Origin: Sphaerisporangium album
Lineage (GTDB): Bacteria; Actinomycetota; Actinomycetes; Streptosporangiales; Streptosporangiaceae
Assembly: GCF_003323745.1 (NCBI RefSeq)
Contig: NZ_QOIL01000003.1
Span: 434,001 to 498,000, forward strand
DNA: 64,000 bases
Reading direction: 5' to 3'
A program made the position numbers and the translations under genes. This document shows, in pieces, positions 9,075-18,119 of the stretch (positions within the stretch are counted from its first letter, which is position 1; every line of letters starts with the position of its first letter). The notes below the pieces were generated by a model. The model was given only the letters and a program-made list of their open reading frames with translations. It was not told where the DNA came from and did not search any database.

Positions 9075-10486
9075 GATGTCAACGGACCGCCGTTGCCCGA
9101 GCGGTCGGCGCGTGTGAGCAGCGCATGGAGGGCGAGGGCGGCGGCGAGGCAGGCGGGCGGGATGACGGGCAGGACGTAGCGGTGGTCGAAGTCCAGGACG
9201 GCGACCGGGCCGACCAGCAGGCCCATCGCGATCGTCCAGGGCAGCGCCGCGCCATGCCGCCGCAGTACGGCGCCCGCCGCGCCGACGAGCAGGATGGCGC
9301 CCAGCAGCGGCCCGCGCAGGTAGGCGAGGTACTGGTAGGCGATCAGGAAGTCGGAGTACGGCCGGACGGAGGACATGCCGCGGATGCCGGAGCCCCCGTA
9401 CTCCCTCCTCACCTTGTCGATCAGGGGTTGGCCGGGCAGCCCCCACGACCCGTTGGCCCAGCCGAAAGCCGGGGTGACCCGCTTGGGATGGGCGACGGGG
9501 GTCCACGAGAAGGCGATCGAGGTGTCACGGGCGACGTCGCGCAGGTAGTCGAACGGCTGCGCCAGGATCGCCTTGACCGCGAAGGAGCGCGCGAGCGCGT
9601 TGTTCGCGAACCGGCCGCCCGGAAGCCGGTTGAGCGAGGCCCCGGGCGCCCACACGTACTCGGACGCGGCGTCCACGACGGTGCCGTTGGGGCACAGGAC
9701 GGCCTCCCTGGGCGGAGGCTTGATGATCGAGCAGTCGGCGAAGGTCATCGTGCGCGCCCAGAGCGCGACCCCGTCCGCCTCGTTGAGGGCGAACCTGCCG
9801 TGGTGCGCGGCGTACCAGGCGGCATAGGCGACCACGGGCAGCGTCCCGGCCAAGGCGACCGCGACCAGGCGCCTGAGGCCGGCCCGCCGGACGGCGAGGA
9901 CGATCAGGACCAGCCCTATCAGCGGCAGCGCGATCGTCCGGGTGACCGCCGCCGCCGCGAACATCAGGCCCGCCCCCGTGGCGGCCCGTGCCGACAGCCG
10001 GGGCGACCACATGAGCGTGGTGAGCCCCGCGACGACCAGGAACATGAACAGCGTGTCGGACAGGACCGCGTGTTCCAGTTGGAGGAACGAGGCGTCAAGC
10101 AGCGCGGGCACGGTGGCGATCACCGCCGCCCACGCGGGCAGCGACCTGCGGCGGAGCAGCCCGTAGATCATCACGCCGATGGACAGCCCCATGAGGTGCT
10201 GGACGGCGGCCACCAGTTCCATGCTGTGGAACGGCCACAGGGCCCTCAGCAGCAGGGAGTAGCCGGCCGGGTGGAAGGCACCCGAGGGCGCGAGATGGAC
10301 GGCGGTGTCGAGGTAGGTGAACGAGTCGTACCAATACAGCCGGGCGGGCCGGTAGCCGAGCATCGTGACCACCCGCAGCCCGGCGGCGAGCGCCAGCACC
10401 ACGGCGAAGAGGCGGTGGTCCGGGAAGACGGCGAGCCACGCGGGGCGGCGCGGGGAGGACATGGCCGGGCGGACCTGTGTGAGCAC
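9062..10486 (-). CDS. Polytopic membrane protein, GT-C (PMT/ArnT-like) glycosyltransferase
   Basis: 474 residues with about 10-12 membrane helices. After helix 1 an acidic extracytoplasmic loop reads YWYDSFTYLD, matching the catalytic Asp loop of lipid-sugar-dependent GT-C enzymes (family GT39/83 style). The helical core is followed by a soluble stretch with Cys residues (CSIIKPP, AVLCPNG) and a last hydrophobic segment. Probably transfers a sugar from a polyprenyl phosphate on the outer face of the membrane; the acceptor is unknown. GTG 10486 has only a weak ribosome site, and ATG 10462 is an alternative. It ends inside the SDR operator region. Confidence 0.7.
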   Translation of the reverse strand: MLTQVRPAMSSPRRPAWLAVFPDHRLFAVVLALAAGLRVVTMLGYRPARLYWYDSFTYLDTAVHLAPSGAFHPAGYSLLLRALWPFHSMELVAAVQHLMGLSIGVMIYGLLRRRSLPAWAAVIATVPALLDASFLQLEHAVLSDTLFMFLVVAGLTTLMWSPRLSARAATGAGLMFAAAAVTRTIALPLIGLVLIVLAVRRAGLRRLVAVALAGTLPVVAYAAWYAAHHGRFALNEADGVALWARTMTFADCSIIKPPPREAVLCPNGTVVDAASEYVWAPGASLNRLPGGRFANNALARSFAVKAILAQPFDYLRDVARDTSIAFSWTPVAHPKRVTPAFGWANGSWGLPGQPLIDKVRREYGGSGIRGMSSVRPYSDFLIAYQYLAYLRGPLLGAILLVGAAGAVLRRHGAALPWTIAMGLLVGPVAVLDFDHRYVLPVIPPACLAAALALHALLTRADRSGNGGPLTSLAD

Positions 10487-10750
10487 GCTGGATCCGATCG
10501 TCGTCGTGAGGCCGCCTGGAAACGAATCCGCGCATGCCGAAGAGAACCGGCGGGCCGGCAGGCGACGCGGGGTCTTCAGGCGGGAAGGGCCGCGGAGGCG
10601 TGTGGACGCCGGCGCCGTGGAGCTGGAACGCGCCTCAGGCGGAACGTCGCGGCGAAAGGGCGTTCAGCCCGCGCGACGAGGAGGTGGGTCCTCACGTCGG
10701 TGGCCGGGAGGCGCCGTACGGCCTACACCCGGCCACGGGCCGAGGATGGT

Positions 10751-11623
10751 TCAGGAGCCGTTCTTGCAGAAAGCGTCGAACGGCCGGGGCTTGGGATTCG
10801 GTACGGGGTTGACGAGAATGCGCGCCTTGCCCGCCGCGCTCATGACCCCGTCGTAGACGTACCAGCCGCCGGGAGCCGTCGACTCGAACCGTTTGGTCGC
10901 GTAGGAGGTGAACTGCGGCTCCACACCACGTTCCCGCAGGATCGGCATCAGCTCGGCGACGGTCATGTTGGCGTAGTGGACGCAGTGCAGGGGCTCGCCG
11001 GGAGCGTCGATGCCGGGGGGCATCATGTACTCCTCACCCGGACGGGCCTCGCGGCCGAGGACGATCTCGGCCTTCTCCTTGTAGCCGACCGGGACCTTCA
11101 GAGTGGCCGCGCATCCCCCGAACCGCTCACAGGGTCCCGGCTCGTCGATGGTCGTGATGGGCGTCTTGACGTCGCCCGACACCGGACGGCCCGGTTCGCG
11201 CGGCCGCACGCCATTGATGACGATCAACGTCCGGGCGTTGCTCGCCGACGTCGGCAGGACGGTCAGATCGATGTCGAGCCCGCGCGCCCTGAGCTCGGCC
11301 TGGTAGACGTCCGGATTGGCGAAGAGGTCCCTGACGGTGATGATGTAGTGGTCGCCGTCCCGCTTGATGTCCAGGGCCGCGGAGGCCGGGGCCGAGCCGA
11401 CGCCGATCACGGCGACGGCGGCCACTGTCGTGAGCGCGGCGGCGACCGGCCCGGCGATCCACCGGCGGCGGGGCATGACGGCCCACCGGCGGCGGGGCGG
11501 GGCGGGTGCGGCGGCCCTGGTGATCTCCTCGAACAGTTCCCGGGCGAGGGGGGTCATGCCGGGGCCCGGGTCGGGGGCGATGTCCGCCACCAGGCGGTCG
11601 ATGATGCGGTCGACGTCGTTCAT
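10751..11623 (-). CDS. Single-pass membrane protein paired with an ECF sigma factor (CU044_5270-like)
   Basis: 290 residues. The N-terminal cytoplasmic part begins MNDVDRIIDRLVADIAPDPGPGMTPLARELFEEI, then a basic stretch (PRRRWI) and one membrane helix (VAAALTTVAAVAVIGVGSA). The rest is extracytoplasmic, with several Cys (GPCERFGGCAA, LHCVHYANM, FCKNGS) that could form disulfides. ATG overlaps the sigma-factor stop (TGATG), so the two are translationally coupled. This arrangement is typical of actinobacterial membrane proteins encoded after ECF sigma factors and thought to be anti-sigma-like; a zinc-binding anti-sigma motif is not visible, so direct sigma binding is inference. Confidence 0.72.
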   Translation of the reverse strand: MNDVDRIIDRLVADIAPDPGPGMTPLARELFEEITRAAAPAPPRRRWAVMPRRRWIAGPVAAALTTVAAVAVIGVGSAPASAALDIKRDGDHYIITVRDLFANPDVYQAELRARGLDIDLTVLPTSASNARTLIVINGVRPREPGRPVSGDVKTPITTIDEPGPCERFGGCAATLKVPVGYKEKAEIVLGREARPGEEYMMPPGIDAPGEPLHCVHYANMTVAELMPILRERGVEPQFTSYATKRFESTAPGGWYVYDGVMSAAGKARILVNPVPNPKPRPFDAFCKNGS

Positions 11624-12183
11624 CACGCCTTTTCCTTCGTCAGTGTGATCGCACGGGAGCCGTATCGGGCCAGATCGAACCCGGCGGCACTCAGCTCGCC
11701 CGCCAGGCGTTTGCGCGCCCGGTGCAACCGCAGCCGCGCGGCCCCTCGCGAGCAGCCCAGCACGGTCGCGATCTCCTCGGAGCTCAGCCCTTCCCAGCTC
11801 GCCAGGGAGAGGACCTCCATGTCGTCCGGTTTGAGCCGCCCGAACGCGACGCGGACGCCATCGAGATCGTCCGCGCCGACCGGGCCGGTGCCTTCGGTCC
11901 AGAGCGCGAGCTGCGCTCCCAGCCGTTCGACCAGCTCTCCGCGGCGGGACTCGGCCCGGCGGCCGTTCGCCAGCACGCGGCGGGCCACGCCGTACAGCCA
12001 CAGGCGGGCCCTGGCTCCGTCGGGAACGTCGTCCAGGCGGCGCCAGGCGGTGGTGAAGGTCTCGGCGAGGGCGTCGGCCGCGTCGTCGGAGGAGGCGGTG
12101 CGCCGCCGTACGTACGCGAGGATCTCGGCGTAGTGCGCGGTGTAGATCTCCTCGAAGCGCCGCTTGAGGTCTGGGGGACCCAC
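11623..12183 (-). CDS. ECF-type RNA polymerase sigma factor
   Basis: 186 residues from GTG 12183, which has AGGGAG at good spacing; the upstream in-frame GTG 12213 has none. Sigma region 2: EIYTAHYAEILAYVRRRTAS, ADALAETFTTAWRRLDDVP, RARLWLYGVARRVLANGRR. Region 4: FGRLKPDDMEVLSLAS, WEGLSSEEIATVLGCSRGAARLRLHRARKRL. It directs core polymerase to a stress or signal regulon and probably its own operon. It is coupled to the membrane protein downstream. Confidence 0.93.
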   Translation of the reverse strand: MGPPDLKRRFEEIYTAHYAEILAYVRRRTASSDDAADALAETFTTAWRRLDDVPDGARARLWLYGVARRVLANGRRAESRRGELVERLGAQLALWTEGTGPVGADDLDGVRVAFGRLKPDDMEVLSLASWEGLSSEEIATVLGCSRGAARLRLHRARKRLAGELSAAGFDLARYGSRAITLTKEKA

Positions 12184-12415
12184 GCTGCTCCCTCTCGTCG
12201 GGGGACTCTTCACTCTGTACGTGTCCGGCGCACAAGGGCTGTTTCACCTTGAATCGGAGAAACTTCGTCAGACCGCATGGGAAGCACGAAGGTCATGAGT
12301 CGCCCGCAGATCCTCCTGGCGCGAGGCCGCCCCACACGCGAGACACACGGGTATGCAGGAGACGGTCCTGTACGAGAGGTCCGTCCCCATGCGTGAACCG
12401 TCCCGCACAGGAAAA

Positions 12416-12454
12416 GGACGGCGCCGCGCCCGGATCACGGGCGCGGCGCCGTCC
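12416..12454 (-). terminator. Strong terminator of the etf operon
   Basis: A perfect 17-bp stem (12416-12432 with 12438-12454) and a 5-nt loop, 21 nt after the etfA stop. On the minus strand the stem is followed by TTTTCC, so it looks like a true intrinsic terminator. Confidence 0.9.
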
Positions 12455-12475
12455 TCGAAGACGCCTTGGTGGCGG

Positions 12476-13429
12476 TTACTTGCGCTTCTCCACCTCTTCG
12501 GTGAGCTGCGGGACGATCTGGTGCAGGTCGCCCACGACGCCGAAGTCGGCCAGCTCGAAGATCGGAGCCTCGGAATCCTTGTTGATCGCGATGATCGTCT
12601 TGGCGGTCTGCATGCCGGCCCGGTGCTGGATCGCCCCGGAGATGCCCGCCGCGATGTAGAGCTGCGGCGAGACGGTCTTGCCGGTCTGCCCGACCTGGAA
12701 CTGGTGGGGGTACCACCCGGCGTCGGTGGCGGCCCGTGAGGCGCCCACGGCGGCCCCGAGCGCGTCGGCCAGCTTCTCGATGACCGCGAAGTTCTCGGCG
12801 GAGCCGACCCCGCGCCCGCCGGAGACCACGATCGCGGCCTCGGTGAGCTCGGGACGGGCGCCCTTCTCCTGCTTGACCCGCTCGACCACCCGCGCGCCCT
12901 TGGCGGCGTCCGACAGCGCGACCGTCACCTGCTCCTCGGCCCCGGCCCCCGCCGACGCCTCGGGCGCGGTCGAGTTGGGACGGACGGCGACGATCGGGGT
13001 GCCCTTGACGGCCCTCGCCCTGACGTTGACACCGCCACCGAAGATGGACTGCTCGGCGACGAAGCCGTCGCCCAGGCCCACGGCATCGGTGATCACGCCG
13101 GAGTCGGTCTTGATCGCGAGGCGGCCGGCGACCTCCTTGCCCTCGGCGGTCGCGGCGACGAGCACCGCGGCGGGCGAGGCGGAGGCGACGAGCTGGGCGA
13201 GCAGCTCGGCCTTCGGCGCGACGACGTAGTCGACGATCTCCTCGGAGCCGGCGACGTAGATCTTGTCGGCTCCGTACTCGGCGAGGCGCGCCCTGGCGGA
13301 CTCGGAGTAGCCGGGACCCGCCCACACGGCCGACGCGCTGCCCAGTGAGCGGGCCAGCGTCAGCAGCTCCAGGGTGACCTTCTTGACCTCTCCGTCGATG
13401 TGCTCGACGAGAACCAGAATCTCAGCCAT
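12476..13429 (-). CDS. etfA: Electron transfer flavoprotein alpha subunit
   Basis: 317 residues, normal length. The N-terminal domain begins MAEILVLVEHIDGEVKKVT. The C-terminal FAD-binding half carries the family signature: VVSGGRGVGSAENF, GAAVGASRAATDAGWYPHQFQVGQTGKTV, YIAAGISGAIQHRAGM, IIAINKDSEAPIF. It forms a heterodimer with EtfB and passes electrons from acyl-CoA and related dehydrogenases to ETF-quinone oxidoreductase. GAGGGG precedes ATG 13429. It lies 10 nt after etfB in the same operon and is closed by a strong terminator. Confidence 0.97.
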   Translation of the reverse strand: MAEILVLVEHIDGEVKKVTLELLTLARSLGSASAVWAGPGYSESARARLAEYGADKIYVAGSEEIVDYVVAPKAELLAQLVASASPAAVLVAATAEGKEVAGRLAIKTDSGVITDAVGLGDGFVAEQSIFGGGVNVRARAVKGTPIVAVRPNSTAPEASAGAGAEEQVTVALSDAAKGARVVERVKQEKGARPELTEAAIVVSGGRGVGSAENFAVIEKLADALGAAVGASRAATDAGWYPHQFQVGQTGKTVSPQLYIAAGISGAIQHRAGMQTAKTIIAINKDSEAPIFELADFGVVGDLHQIVPQLTEEVEKRK

Positions 13430-13439
13430 TGGTCGCCCC

Positions 13440-14219
13440 TCAGATGAACTTCTTCGACGCGAGGAACTCGGCGGCCTTCGACCCGCCGTCGCCCTCGTCC
13501 TTGACGATGGTGCCGGCCGCGCGCGGGGGCGCGACGGCGAACTCGACGACCTCGCTCCAGGCGCCGCCGAGGCCGACCTGCGCGGCCTCGATCTCGGCGT
13601 CGGCGATGCCGAGGGTCTCCACCGGCTTCTTCTTGGCGGCCATGATGCCTTTGAACGAGGGGTAGCGCGGCTCGTTGATCTTCTCGACGACGGAGACCAC
13701 GGCGGGCAGCGAGGCCTCGACCTTGTCGAAGCCGTAGTCGGTGACCCGCTGGATCGCGATCGCGGAGCCGTCGATGTCCACCTTGCCCGCGAGCGTGAGC
13801 TGCGGGACGCCGAGGCGCTCGGCCAGCATGGCGGCGAGCACGCCGGTGCGCGCGTCGGTGGACTCCGAGCCGAGGACGACCAGGTCGAAGCCGATCTTCC
13901 TCAGCGTCTGGGCCAGCGCGTACGACGTGGAGAGGGCGTCGGAGCCGTGGAGGGCGTCGTCGACCAGGTGGACGGCCTTGTCGGCGCCCATCGCCAGGGC
14001 CTTGCGGATCGTGTCCGTGGCCTTGCCCGGCCCCATGGTGAGCACGGTCACCTCGCCGCCGTGGGCTTCCTTGATCTTGAGCGCCTCTTCGACGGCGTAT
14101 TCGCACAGCTCGTTGATGACGCCGTCGGCGGCGTCACGGTCGAGCGTGTTGTCCTTGGCGTTCAGCTTGCGCTCGGTCGCCGTGTCGGGGACCTGCTTCA
14201 CGCAGACGACGATGTTCAT
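13440..14219 (-). CDS. etfB: Electron transfer flavoprotein beta subunit
   Basis: 259 residues. Starts MNIVVCVKQVPDT; carries NELCEYAVEEALKIKE, the AMP/adenine-site region LTMGPGKATDTIRKALAMGADKAVHL, and VVLGSESTDARTGVL. The ETF-beta signature is VEASLPAVVSVVEKINEPRYPSFKGIMAAKKK, near the dehydrogenase recognition loop. First gene of the etfBA operon. A dyad about 220 nt upstream may be its operator. Confidence 0.97.
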   Translation of the reverse strand: MNIVVCVKQVPDTATERKLNAKDNTLDRDAADGVINELCEYAVEEALKIKEAHGGEVTVLTMGPGKATDTIRKALAMGADKAVHLVDDALHGSDALSTSYALAQTLRKIGFDLVVLGSESTDARTGVLAAMLAERLGVPQLTLAGKVDIDGSAIAIQRVTDYGFDKVEASLPAVVSVVEKINEPRYPSFKGIMAAKKKPVETLGIADAEIEAAQVGLGGAWSEVVEFAVAPPRAAGTIVKDEGDGGSKAAEFLASKKFI

Positions 14220-14560
14220 GGCCGGTGGCCGACCTCCCGTTTCACAGGCGCCACCGCATCGCTGGGATGACGCCGATTCCTCGGCACGTGCGCGCGGGGC
14301 ACGCGCACGTCGTACGAGCCGCCCCGGTGATCTGCACCGGAGGCCGCCTTCAGACTGTCATGGGCCACAGGGCGCCGTGACGGCGGGGGCCCCGGGGCGA
14401 TCTCCGTTTCCGGCTGCATCGCCCCTCTCCCGTCCCTATGTTACCTGCTGGTAGCTTAGCGGCGAACCCGCAGCTACCCGGCCCGCGCGAGCCTCGCGGG
14501 CTACTTTTCCCCACCATACCGAACTTTATTCCAGAACCATGCTCGGGAAAGTGCGCACCC
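14220..14560. other. Intergenic region between etfB and the first kinase gene
   Basis: 341 bp upstream of etfB and downstream of the kinase gene. The only structure seen is the TACC-N4-GGTA dyad at 14442-14453. Short open frames here lack ribosome sites and look like chance. Confidence 0.4.
14442..14453 (-). promoter_or_regulatory. Possible operator upstream of etfBA
   Basis: TACC and GGTA flank TGCT, giving a short dyad in an otherwise featureless region, with TAACAT-like promoter sequence next to it on the minus strand. Fatty-acid-responsive TetR proteins use dyads of this size, but the regulator is not identified. Confidence 0.3.
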
Positions 14561-15787
14561 TCAGCTCGCGAACGCGATCGTCACGAGGACGACCATCACG
14601 GTGCCGAGCGCCAGCACGAGCGTGGCCGGGCTGAACAGCGCCGTGAGCAGGGCGTACAGCCCGACGGTACCCGCCGCGCCGACCAGGTCGAACACCACGC
14701 GCGCCCTGGCCCTCGCCACGACGCCGAACCCCGCGTCCACGAGCACGCCCACGCCGTACGCCGCCAGGACCAGCAGGGACAGCTCCGGGACGTACCCATG
14801 GGCGGCCGCCGCGATCAGCCCCGACACCACGCCCGCGCCCACCACCCAGCGCTTCCTGACCTTCTCGCGATGCCGCGCGAGTGCCCCGTCGGCGGACCCC
14901 GCGGGCTCGCGCTTGTCGGCCGGGCGCCACTCCTCGGTCGGCGGCTCGGTGCCCGACGACACCCGCCTGCGCTGCGGCGGCACCAGGACCTGCGGCACCG
15001 GCGCACCCAGCCGCGCGCACAGGTCGGCCGCCGTCGGACGGGACGCCGCGTCGGCGCGCAGGCACTCGGCCAGCAGCGGGGCCAGCCAGGACGGCACGTC
15101 GGCGAGGTCGGGCTCGTGGTGGACGACGCGGTAGGCCACCGCCGGCGCCGGGCCCGTGCCGTACGGCTGGCGCCCCGAGGCCGCGTACGCGACCGTCGCC
15201 CCGAACGCGAAGACGTCGGCCGGCGGACCCGCCTCCCGGCCCTCCAGCACCTCGGGCGCCAGGTAGCCGGGCGTGCCGAGCACGGCGCCGGACGCCGTCA
15301 CCGAGGACGCGTCCAGCGCGTCGGCGATGCCGAAGTCGATGACGTGCGGCTCGCCGTCCGCGATGATCACGTTCGCGGGTTTGAGGTCTCTGTGCACGAC
15401 GCCCGCCGCGTGGATGGCCGCCAGCGCCTCGGCGAGCCCCGCGGCCAGCCGCTGCAGGTCGTCGCCGCGCACCGGCCCGCCTGCCGCGACGACGTTGCCG
15501 AGCGAGCGTCCCTGGACGTACCGGGTGACCAGGTAGGGCCGGGGGCCGGTCATCGAGGCGTCCAGCACCTCGGCGATGTGCGGCCCGCGCACCCGCCGCA
15601 TGGTCTCGACCTCGCGTCCGAGCCGGGCCAGCGCGAGCTCGTCCGAGGCGACGTGCGGATGCAGGACCTTGACGGCCACGGTGTGCCCCTCGGGGTCCAG
15701 CGCGAGATGGACCTCGCCGAACCCGCCCGCCCCCAGCCTCGACAGCAGGCGGTAGGGACCGAGCTGATCGGCCGCCGGCACGCTCAT
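14561..15787 (-). CDS. Ser/Thr protein kinase with a C-terminal membrane domain (kinase 1)
   Basis: 408 residues from ATG 15787, which follows GGAAGGAG; the frame stays open further upstream without kinase sequence. Kinase domain about 1-270: Gly loop LGAGGFGEVHLA, Lys in VAVKVLHPHV, Glu in REVETMRRV, catalytic HRDLKPANV, DFGIADAL, GTPGYLAPEVL. A short linker and 4-5 membrane helices follow (GAGVVSGLIAAAAHGY to VMVVLVTIAFAS). No PASTA or other sensor domain. Third of three tandem paralogous kinases, separated from kinase 2 by about 90 nt. Confidence 0.93.
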   Translation of the reverse strand: MSVPAADQLGPYRLLSRLGAGGFGEVHLALDPEGHTVAVKVLHPHVASDELALARLGREVETMRRVRGPHIAEVLDASMTGPRPYLVTRYVQGRSLGNVVAAGGPVRGDDLQRLAAGLAEALAAIHAAGVVHRDLKPANVIIADGEPHVIDFGIADALDASSVTASGAVLGTPGYLAPEVLEGREAGPPADVFAFGATVAYAASGRQPYGTGPAPAVAYRVVHHEPDLADVPSWLAPLLAECLRADAASRPTAADLCARLGAPVPQVLVPPQRRRVSSGTEPPTEEWRPADKREPAGSADGALARHREKVRKRWVVGAGVVSGLIAAAAHGYVPELSLLVLAAYGVGVLVDAGFGVVARARARVVFDLVGAAGTVGLYALLTALFSPATLVLALGTVMVVLVTIAFAS

Positions 15788-15877
15788 GCGACTCCTTCCG
15801 GGCCAGCCCCTTCCATCGTGCGCGCTCGGCCGCCTCATTTCCACACCGACACTGGGGGAAACGATGACCGTCTCAGG

Positions 15878-18112
15878 TCATTTCCCCCAGAAGGCCAGAA
15901 AACCCAGGCCAAGATTCTTCAAGAGATCTTCGACCAGCCCGCTGACGAGCCCCGTCGCGCTGCTGCGCGCCGACGCGCTGAGCGAGTTGATCACTTGCGA
16001 CGGCGCCTCCCAGGGCGTCCACGACGGCTCGGCCGTGACGGCGGTCATCACCGCGAAGAACGCGAGCGTGGCGACGATGATCGTGACCACCATGCCCGCC
16101 CCCGGGCTGCGGATCACCGCGGTGAGCGTGCGGGCCACGGCCTTACGCGGCTTGCCGCCCCCCGGCAGCACGAACAGCCCGGCGACGAACGCCGACGCCC
16201 CCCACGCCGCCGCCGAGTCGCCGTCCATGTTCGCCATGTAGTGCAGCGCGCCCCAGGCGCAGACGCCGAACATCGCCGCCAGCGGCGTGATCACGAGCGT
16301 CGCCAGCGCGGACTTGATCAGCGCCCACGGGGTGCCCAGCACGGCGAGCAGAGGGTCGCTCGCGCTGCTGCCCCGAACCGCGCGGCGGTCGGCGAGATCG
16401 CCCCACAGGTGCTCCCCGACGCGCAGGCACAGCACCACGACCACCATGAACACGCACCCGAGCACGGGCACCATGCGCGCGAACGCGACCGCCACCACCA
16501 GCAGCAGCGCCGACAGCAGCGGATGCCCCGCGCGGTACCGCGGGCGGTCGCGCCGGGCCTCGCCCTCGGGGCCACGCCCATGACCGGGCCCCTGGTCGGG
16601 CTGGTACGGCCGCGCGCCGGCCGGCGGCGGGGCCGAGCCCCGGGCGGCCCCGGGCGCGGGCGGCGGCGCGGGCGGGTACGCGACCCGCTGGTCCGGGTAC
16701 GGCGGGGGCGCGTAGCCGGGCGGCGGCCCGTACGGGGCGGGCGGGTACGCGGGCGGCGGCGCGTAGCTCGCCGGGGGCGGCGCGTACGCGGGCGGCGCGG
16801 CGGCAGGCGGTGCGGCGGGCGGGCTCGCGCGGGGCGGAGACACGGCGGGGGGCGATACGGCCGGGGGCGAAGACGAGGCCGCGGCGGCCCTGCGCCTGCG
16901 CTCCGGCTCGGCGTACCGCACGGGCGGCAGCAGGTCGGAGAAGCTGTCCTCCCGCGCGAGCTTCTCGCGCTTGGTGCGCGGCTCGTCCGGCTCGTTGCCC
17001 TCCGCCCCCGAGCCCGCGAGCACGCGGGTGCCATCGGTCAGGACGCGGGTGCCGTCGCCGAGCACGCGGGTGCCGTCGTCCAGCACGCGGGTTCCATCGT
17101 CGAGCACGCGGGTGCCGTCGTCGGCGCCGGAGACGCCGGGAACACCCGGAACGCCCGCGACTCCGGGCGCCCCCGGAGTCCCGGGAGCCATGGTGCCCCG
17201 CAGCCGGCCCGCGCCCTCGCCGTTGGCGTTGCCGGCGCCGCCCGAGCCGCCGATCCTGCGCGTGTCGCCCGCCCGCGCCGGGCTCTCCTGCAACGCCGTC
17301 ACGCTCGGGTCCAGGGCCCGGGACATCGCCAGCAGGCGGCGGGCGTCCGGCCGGGCCGAGGCGTCGACGGCGAACGCCGCGCGCAGCCAGCCCCGCAGCC
17401 AGACGGGGGCCTGGTCGATGTTCGCCCGGCCCTCCATGATGTTGTAGCAGACCGACTCGAAGGTGCCCGTGCCGAACGGCGGCTTGCCCGTCGCGCCGAA
17501 GAACACGGTGGCGGCCAGCGCGTGCACGTCCGCCGCCTGCGTGATCTCCTCGTCCCTGATGATCTCGGGCGCGAGGTAGCCGGGCGTGCCGACGAACATG
17601 CCGGTCTGCGTCAGCCGGGTCGCGTTGACCAGGTGGGCGATGCCGAAATCGATCACCAGCGGGTCGCCGCCGACCAGCATGACGTTCGCCGGCTTGAAGT
17701 CGCGGTGGATCACGTCCGCCGCGTGGATCGCGATGAGCGCCTCGCACAGCCCGCGCGCCAGCCGGATCACGGCGTCGGCGGGCAGCGGCCCGTCCGACAG
17801 CACCGTCTCCTCCAGCGTGCGGCCGGGGGCGAACCTCGTCACGATGTACGGCGTGCGACCCGTCAGCTCGGCGTCGATCACCGCCGCGACGCGCGGGCTG
17901 CGCACCCGGCGCATGGTCTCGACCTCGCGCGTCAGGCGGTCCCGGGCCTTGAGGTCGGCGGCCACGTGCGGGTGGAGCACCTTGACGGCGACCTGCCTGC
18001 CCTCGTCGTCCAGGCTCAGGTGGACGACGCCCATGCCGCCCTCGCCTAGGCGGCGCAGCAGCCTGTAGGGGCCGAGTCTGTCCATCGTCTCCCGCATCGT
18101 CTCACCCGTCAT
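15878..18112 (-). CDS. Ser/Thr protein kinase with linker repeats and membrane tail (kinase 2)
   Basis: 744 residues. Kinase domain about 12-275: LGEGGMGVVHLS, VAVKVLHPHV, HRDFKPANV (Phe in place of the usual Leu), DFGIAHLV, GTPGYLAPEII. The linker holds a Gly/Ala/Pro stretch, five tandem DGTRVL heptads (encoded at 17019-17123), a basic segment, and a Pro/Tyr-rich region. The C-terminus has about six membrane helices followed by an amphipathic tail. ATG lies 7 nt after the stop of kinase 3, so the two are probably one transcript. Repeated Thr residues in the heptads are possible self-phosphorylation sites (inference). Confidence 0.92.
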   Translation of the reverse strand: MTGETMRETMDRLGPYRLLRRLGEGGMGVVHLSLDDEGRQVAVKVLHPHVAADLKARDRLTREVETMRRVRSPRVAAVIDAELTGRTPYIVTRFAPGRTLEETVLSDGPLPADAVIRLARGLCEALIAIHAADVIHRDFKPANVMLVGGDPLVIDFGIAHLVNATRLTQTGMFVGTPGYLAPEIIRDEEITQAADVHALAATVFFGATGKPPFGTGTFESVCYNIMEGRANIDQAPVWLRGWLRAAFAVDASARPDARRLLAMSRALDPSVTALQESPARAGDTRRIGGSGGAGNANGEGAGRLRGTMAPGTPGAPGVAGVPGVPGVSGADDGTRVLDDGTRVLDDGTRVLGDGTRVLTDGTRVLAGSGAEGNEPDEPRTKREKLAREDSFSDLLPPVRYAEPERRRRAAAASSSPPAVSPPAVSPPRASPPAAPPAAAPPAYAPPPASYAPPPAYPPAPYGPPPGYAPPPYPDQRVAYPPAPPPAPGAARGSAPPPAGARPYQPDQGPGHGRGPEGEARRDRPRYRAGHPLLSALLLVVAVAFARMVPVLGCVFMVVVVLCLRVGEHLWGDLADRRAVRGSSASDPLLAVLGTPWALIKSALATLVITPLAAMFGVCAWGALHYMANMDGDSAAAWGASAFVAGLFVLPGGGKPRKAVARTLTAVIRSPGAGMVVTIIVATLAFFAVMTAVTAEPSWTPWEAPSQVINSLSASARSSATGLVSGLVEDLLKNLGLGFLAFWGK
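17019..17123 (-). repeat. Five 21-bp tandem repeats inside kinase 2
   Basis: Five in-frame units of 21 bp (17019, 17040, 17061, 17082, 17103) differ by one to a few bases. Each encodes the heptad (D/G/T)DGTRVL or a close variant. The array lies in the linker between the kinase domain and the membrane tail. Confidence 0.9.
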
Positions 18113-18119
18113 GCCCCCG

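Noticed and set aside
8262-9506. Longer 414-residue version of the SDR
   Set aside because: The first 160 residues overlap the upstream gene and are Arg/Pro-rich shadow sequence; the SDR fold and ribosome site begin at 9026.
9125-12133. 1002-residue plus-strand frame
   Set aside because: Antisense to the glycosyltransferase, anti-sigma-like and sigma genes; composition is that of a shadow frame.
14438-18049. 1203-residue plus-strand frame opposite two kinase genes
   Set aside because: It is rich in Arg, His, Gly and Gln with no domain, and antisense to well-supported kinases. In high-GC DNA such frames arise from GC-rich third positions.
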